DNA of 10,176 nucleotides from an uncultured Lactobacillus sp. (GTDB lineage Bacteria > Bacillota > Bacilli > Lactobacillales > Lactobacillaceae), in assembly GCA_948500755.1 (NCBI GenBank), contig CAOOYH010000021.1:1-10176 (forward strand). Direction: 5' to 3'. A program made the position numbers and the translations under genes. Below are positions 7,247 to 10,176 of the stretch, in pieces; the stretch's first letter is position 1; every line of letters starts with the position of its first letter. The notes under the pieces were generated by a model. That model did not search any database. It saw nothing but the letters and a program-made list of their open reading frames with translations, and was not told the origin of the DNA.

Positions 7247-8289
7247 TAACGAATTTGACCTAACTTTCTACCTAGATCATATTGTTCGTGATAAAAGTCA
7301 CTCCAAATATTAGTTAAATTGTCTTCAGAATATTCATCACTAGCTTTTAAAGAAAGATCGCTATATTTCTTCAAAACAGCTGGATTATTGATCACATGCT
7401 TTAACACTTGATCCATTTCCTCAAAATTCTTTCCACTCATATAGTAGCCATCAATAATCGCCTTATAAAGATCTAAATCTCTTAAAAGAACCGGTGTCCC
7501 ACAACTAAAGGCTTCTAGAACTGACATTGGGAAGAGTTCATCGTAGGAAGGGAGAACAAATAAATCTGCCATATTTAAATAATCTACCAATTTCTCACGA
7601 TTCACAATTCCTGTAAATTTCAAATTCTTAGGAGGATTATCTACTAATTTTTTATAGTGATCATACCCATCCGTGATTTTACCAAAAGAAAATCCTCCGG
7701 CCCAAATAAATTGAATATCTGGATTAGCTTTAGCCATTTTAGCAAAGTCATCTACACCTTTACGCTCTTGAACTTGGCCGTCTCCAAAAACCACAAACTT
7801 ATCTAATGGAATTCCTAATTCATGTCGGAATGCATTCTTAGCTACTTGATTTTTAGGATAAAATTCACTTTTAGAAACAAAATTAGGAATATAACGAACT
7901 TTTTTAGGATTAATTCCATATTCAGCCAACTTATCAATAAAAATTGGATTGACTACTACAATTTGATCCATCCGCTTATAAAAATCAATTACATAATTAT
8001 AAAAGACATCTTTAGCCACTTTAGGCAATTTAATTGATCCTTCAAGGGTGTCAGGCAAAAAGTGAACGTAGCCTATTTTACGCCCACGGGCTGGAGAAAA
8101 GCTATTAGCGTAATATGTAGGATTAATTGTATGATAGTGAGTCAGATCACTACTACCATATTTATTTACCGTAACATAAAATTCATCTACTAATCTTTTT
8201 CTCAACAGTCCTGTTAATTCATTATAAGCAGATCCAACTCCTTGTCCTTTAACGGAATCAGCTTGGGAGAACATATTAATTCTAATCAT
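7246..8289 (-). CDS. lafB: GT4 glycosyltransferase, probable second enzyme of the diglycosyl-diacylglycerol anchor
   Basis: A 347-residue GT-B fold, family 4, retaining glycosyltransferase without a signal peptide. It opens with MIRINMFSQADSVKGQGVGS, where GQGVGSAY (15-22) forms the acceptor-side glycine loop. The C-terminal donor domain has FGDGQVQERKGVDDF (168-182) with the phosphate-binding Arg/Lys, and the EX7E pair E251/E259 in ELFPMSVLEAFSCGTPV. It resembles LafB/BgsA-type enzymes that add the second sugar to monoglycosyl-diacylglycerol, giving the anchor for lipoteichoic acid. The donor sugar (glucose or galactose) cannot be read from the sequence. The ATG lies within the last codons of the previous gene (8-bp overlap), with GAGGA 5 nt upstream inside that gene. 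The family is certain; the exact reaction rests on context and resemblance. Confidence 0.85.
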   Translation of the reverse strand: MIRINMFSQADSVKGQGVGSAYNELTGLLRKRLVDEFYVTVNKYGSSDLTHYHTINPTYYANSFSPARGRKIGYVHFLPDTLEGSIKLPKVAKDVFYNYVIDFYKRMDQIVVVNPIFIDKLAEYGINPKKVRYIPNFVSKSEFYPKNQVAKNAFRHELGIPLDKFVVFGDGQVQERKGVDDFAKMAKANPDIQFIWAGGFSFGKITDGYDHYKKLVDNPPKNLKFTGIVNREKLVDYLNMADLFVLPSYDELFPMSVLEAFSCGTPVLLRDLDLYKAIIDGYYMSGKNFEEMDQVLKHVINNPAVLKKYSDLSLKASDEYSEDNLTNIWSDFYHEQYDLGRKLGQIR

Positions 8290-9454
8290 TTAATTCCTCT
8301 TCGTGTTCTATTTGATATTTATTAATTACATCTTGATAGAAATCATACACTTCTAATCCAAAATGCTTAGCTGAAACTTGATCCATTTTGTTTTCTAATT
8401 TATCCTGAGGAATTTTAATTTTCCCCTGCCGTAAATACCATAAAATATCAGCTAACATTTCTTTTTTAGTAGTAAAAATTTTACCGTACATTTCATCATC
8501 AAAAACGTGCTCAGTATAATCAGTATCATATACTACACACTGAGTACCTGCTGCTAAGGCTTCGATATATGTCAACCCCTGAGTTTCAGTATCACTGGCC
8601 GACACAAATAAATCTGCCATTTTATAATAATTACCCACATCTTCATGAGCAATTGCTCCTGTAAAAATGACATAGTCTTCTAAAGTTAAGCGTTCAACAT
8701 GTTCTTTTAACATTTTTACATCAGGGCCATCGCCTGCAATTACTAATTTAACTTTAGGAAATTCTTCAATGATATCTGGCATCACATCAAGGATATGATC
8801 AATCTTTTTTTCTGCCGCAATTCTACTTAAAGTTAAAATTACAGGTGCATCTTTATCTATATCGAGCTCAGCACGAATATCGCGATTATCAGCCTCATTC
8901 ATGCTTTTTATATCAACCCCTGTGGGAATGACTCTAATAGGAATTTTTACCCCATAACGTTCTAATAACGCTTCTACACGTTCACTGGGTGCAATCACTC
9001 CATCCATATTCTTTAAATATCCACGTGTAAATTGTTTTACATGATATGGACGCAATAAATGACCATTTAAAACATAATGTAAGTAATCTTCATACATAGT
9101 GTGATAAGTATGAATTGCTGGAATTTTTAACTGATGGGCAACATATTTTCCGATTGTCCCTAAGGCAAATTCAGTTTGAGTATGAACTATATCCAGCTTA
9201 ACTTCTTTAGCTACTTTTGTTGCTTCAAAAAAACCCCTAAATGCAATTCTTCTATCTGTAAAAGAAACAAATGGAATACTACTAAAACGGAAAACGTTAG
9301 GTTCTATTGTTCCTTTCTTAATATGCGGGTCAGTTGTCGTAAAAATAAATACATTGTGCCCCTGCTCTTCTAGCGCATCCTTTAAAGTTTTAATGGACGT
9401 AGCTACACCGCTAAGTTGAGGGAAATATGTATCGGTAAAAAGACCAATATTCAT
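8282..9454 (-). CDS. lafA: GT4 glycosyltransferase, probable 1,2-diacylglycerol 3-glucosyltransferase
   Basis: A 390-residue GT4 enzyme that probably transfers glucose from UDP-glucose to diacylglycerol at the inner membrane face, the first step in making the lipoteichoic acid glycolipid anchor. The N-terminus MNIGLFTDTYFPQLSGVATS has the signature of LafA/BgsB and the related streptococcal enzymes, with SGV (15-17) as the glycine loop. HTYHTMYEDYLHYVLNG (115-131) is also typical. The donor domain has LSRIAAEKKID (209-219), GDGP (241-244) and the EX7E pair E290/E298 in DTETQGLTYIEAL. The last 20 residues are acidic. The ATG at 9454 has a strong GGAGGT 6 nt upstream (9461-9466). It is the first gene after a strong promoter and overlaps the next gene by 8 bp. 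Confidence 0.87.
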   Translation of the reverse strand: MNIGLFTDTYFPQLSGVATSIKTLKDALEEQGHNVFIFTTTDPHIKKGTIEPNVFRFSSIPFVSFTDRRIAFRGFFEATKVAKEVKLDIVHTQTEFALGTIGKYVAHQLKIPAIHTYHTMYEDYLHYVLNGHLLRPYHVKQFTRGYLKNMDGVIAPSERVEALLERYGVKIPIRVIPTGVDIKSMNEADNRDIRAELDIDKDAPVILTLSRIAAEKKIDHILDVMPDIIEEFPKVKLVIAGDGPDVKMLKEHVERLTLEDYVIFTGAIAHEDVGNYYKMADLFVSASDTETQGLTYIEALAAGTQCVVYDTDYTEHVFDDEMYGKIFTTKKEMLADILWYLRQGKIKIPQDKLENKMDQVSAKHFGLEVYDFYQDVINKYQIEHEEELND

Positions 9455-9457
9455 TTA

Positions 9458-9480
9458 AATACCTCCATATAATAGGTATT
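9458..9480. repeat. Inverted repeat across the -10 box and ribosome binding site of lafA
   Basis: AATACCT (9458-9464) and AGGTATT (9474-9480) form a perfect 7-bp inverted repeat with a 9-bp spacer. One arm covers the downstream half of the -10 box and the other covers the GGAGGT ribosome binding site. The upstream arm lies outside the predicted transcript, so a DNA operator is more likely than an RNA hairpin. No regulator has been matched to it. Confidence 0.4.
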
Positions 9481-9506
9481 ATAGAGATTACACAAAACAT
9501 GTGCAA
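9478..9506 (-). promoter_or_regulatory. Strong sigma-A promoter of the glycolipid/lipoteichoic acid operon
   Basis: On the minus strand TTGCAC (9501-9506) lies 17 bp from a consensus TATAAT (9478-9483). The predicted start, near 9471, leaves a leader of only about 17 nt that consists almost entirely of the ribosome binding site. It stands directly after the tRNA-cluster terminator and is the only good promoter seen ahead of the four-gene run to ltaS. Confidence 0.85.
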
Positions 9507-9543
9507 TTTTTAATTGAAAATATAGAAAAAATATTATAAAAAC

Positions 9544-9574
9544 AAAAAAAGCAGCTCACATTCCGTGAACTGCT
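9544..9574 (-). terminator. Intrinsic terminator of the tRNA cluster
   Basis: A 10-bp stem (9550-9559 with 9565-9574, one G-T pair) around a 5-nt loop, followed on the minus strand by a run of seven T. It begins 8 bp after the end of tRNA-Leu and separates the tRNA cluster from the lafA promoter. Confidence 0.9.
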
Positions 9575-9581
9575 TAATATA

Positions 9582-9666
9582 TAGCGGTGATCGGGGTCGA
9601 ACCGATACGTCCAAAATGGACACCAGATTTTGAGTCTGACGCGTCTGCCAATTCCGCCACACCGCC
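9582..9666 (-). tRNA. tRNA-Leu (anticodon CAA)
   Basis: An 85-nt class II tRNA with a long variable arm (GTCC/GGAC stem). The anticodon loop CTCAAAA gives CAA, which reads UUG codons. The T arm ATCGG-TTCGACC-CCGAT is perfect and the discriminator is A. The first acceptor pair is G1-U72. CCA is not encoded. It is the last gene of the cluster. Confidence 0.95.
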
Positions 9667-9696
9667 ATAATCTCTTCAATAGCAATTTAGCCTAAA

Positions 9697-9767
<71 letters not shown>

Positions 9768-9792
9768 ATTAGTTACATATTTTGTTAATAGA

Positions 9793-9864
9793 TTGGGATA
9801 GCTGGATTCGAACCAGCGCATGTTAGAGTCAAAGTCTAATGCCTTACCACTTGGCTATATCCCA
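9793..9864 (-). tRNA. tRNA-Gln (anticodon UUG)
   Basis: A 72-nt tRNA whose acceptor stem TGGGATA/TATCCCA starts with the U1-A72 pair typical of glutamine tRNA. The anticodon stem TTAGA/TCTAA encloses CTTTGAC, giving UUG. All stems pair fully. CCA is not encoded. Confidence 0.95.
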
Positions 9865-9871
9865 ATGCTAG

Positions 9872-9945
9872 GGCGGAATATGGGATTCGAACCCATGTAT
9901 GCCGGATCCACAAACCGGTGTGTTAACCCCTTCACCAATTCCGCC
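9872..9945 (-). tRNA. tRNA-His (anticodon GUG)
   Basis: A 74-nt tRNA counting the encoded extra G-1, which faces C73 as histidyl-tRNA synthetase requires. The acceptor stem GCGGAAT/ATTCCGC is perfect. The anticodon loop TTGTGGA gives GUG. The pair closing the anticodon loop is U31-U39, a mismatch. CCA is not encoded. Confidence 0.95.
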
Positions 9946-9956
9946 ATGAGTTTAAA

Positions 9957-10027
9957 CAGGGATAGTAGGAATTGAACCCACATCAGCGGTTTTGGAGACC
10001 GATGTACTACCATTATACGATATCCCT
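9957..10027 (-). tRNA. tRNA-Trp (anticodon CCA)
   Basis: A 71-nt tRNA with acceptor stem AGGGATA/TATCCCT, discriminator G73 as usual for tryptophan, and anticodon loop CTCCAAA. The outer pair of the anticodon stem appears as a U27-C43 mismatch. The 3' CCA is not encoded. Confidence 0.95.
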
Positions 10028-10033
10028 ATTAAA

Positions 10034-10115
10034 TGGAGGAGGGTGGATTCGAACCGCCGAACTCAGAGAGAGCGGTTTTACAGACCGCCGCGTTTAGCCA
10101 CTTCGCTACTCCTCC
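10034..10115 (-). tRNA. tRNA-Tyr (anticodon GUA)
   Basis: An 82-nt class II tRNA with acceptor stem GGAGGAG/CTCCTCC, a perfect anticodon stem GCGGT/ACCGC around CTGTAAA, and a long variable arm. The T stem GGCGG/CCACC holds a C51-A63 mismatch. The discriminator is A and CCA is not encoded. Confidence 0.95.
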
Positions 10116-10122
10116 AGGCTGA

Positions 10123-10176
10123 TGGCGCGGGACGGAATCGAACCGCCGACACAAGGAGCTTCAATCCTTTGCTCTA
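10123..10176 (-). tRNA. tRNA-Phe (anticodon GAA), 5' part beyond the window
   Basis: The 3' portion of a tRNA: anticodon stem AAGGA/TCCTT around TTGAAGC (anticodon GAA), T arm GGCGG-TTCGATT-CCGTC with one G-U pair, then the 3' acceptor strand CCGCGCC and discriminator A. The 5' acceptor strand and most of the D arm lie past the right edge. The Phe-Tyr-Trp-His-Gln-Cys-Leu order resembles the tRNA runs that follow rRNA operons in Bacillales and Lactobacillales, so rRNA genes may lie further right. Confidence 0.9.

Noticed and set aside
7822..8037. Plus-strand open frame of 71 codons opposite lafB
   Set aside because: It is an antisense frame within a conserved glycosyltransferase; the product is a low-complexity Ile/Asn/Phe-rich string, as AT-rich antisense gives.
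9176..9373. Plus-strand open frame of 65 codons opposite lafA
   Set aside because: It is an antisense frame inside the well-supported N-terminal half of lafA, with no family resemblance.
9488..9685. Minus-strand open frame of 65 codons near the tRNA cluster
   Set aside because: It runs through tRNA-Leu, the terminator and the lafA promoter, so it is a chance frame over RNA-gene and regulatory DNA.

Overview
The window looks like chromosomal DNA of a low-GC Gram-positive bacterium, most likely a Lactobacillus of the acidophilus/gasseri/johnsonii group. The support is the AT-rich composition, strong GGAGG-type ribosome binding sites, sigma-A-type promoters, tRNA genes without an encoded CCA, and a SecG, RNase R and SmpB set that reads as lactobacillar. 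The species is inferred from family resemblance, not proven. Every gene I can support lies on the minus strand, so the window is transcribed from right to left.

Right edge (about 9582-10176): the end of a tRNA cluster, in transcription order Phe (cut by the window edge), Tyr, Trp, His, Gln, Cys, Leu. It is closed by an intrinsic terminator at 9544-9574.

Centre (about 3743-9506): a new transcription unit starts at a near-consensus promoter (TTGCAC, 17 bp, TATAAT). It encodes two GT4 glycosyltransferases resembling those that build the diglycosyl-diacylglycerol anchor of lipoteichoic acid. A YbhN/MprF-type multispanning membrane protein follows, then an LtaS-family polyglycerolphosphate polymerase with all its catalytic residues. 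The two glycosyltransferases overlap by 8 bp, and the second overlaps the membrane protein at TAATG. Together these genes read as a module for making glycolipid, possibly moving it across the membrane, and building polymer on it. secG (Sec translocon subunit, TTG start) lies 55 bp after ltaS and is followed by a short intrinsic terminator.

Left-centre (888-3711): rnr (RNase R) and smpB are 11 bp apart, a pairing that fits the shared role of the two proteins in trans-translation. A strong hairpin terminator follows smpB. There is almost no room for a promoter between the secG terminator and rnr, so rnr-smpB is probably expressed by read-through or from a promoter further upstream.

Left edge (1-820): a small divergent TetR-like regulator with its own extended -10 promoter, a leader of about 90 nt containing inverted repeats, and its own terminator. 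After that comes a promoter for a gene outside the window.

This is mostly conserved core genome. The points of most interest are the candidate glycolipid flippase in the lipoteichoic acid cluster, the secG/rnr terminator arrangement, several single mismatches in tRNA stems, and two uncharacterised inverted repeats at promoters. I saw no mobile element, CRISPR array, phage gene or defence system.
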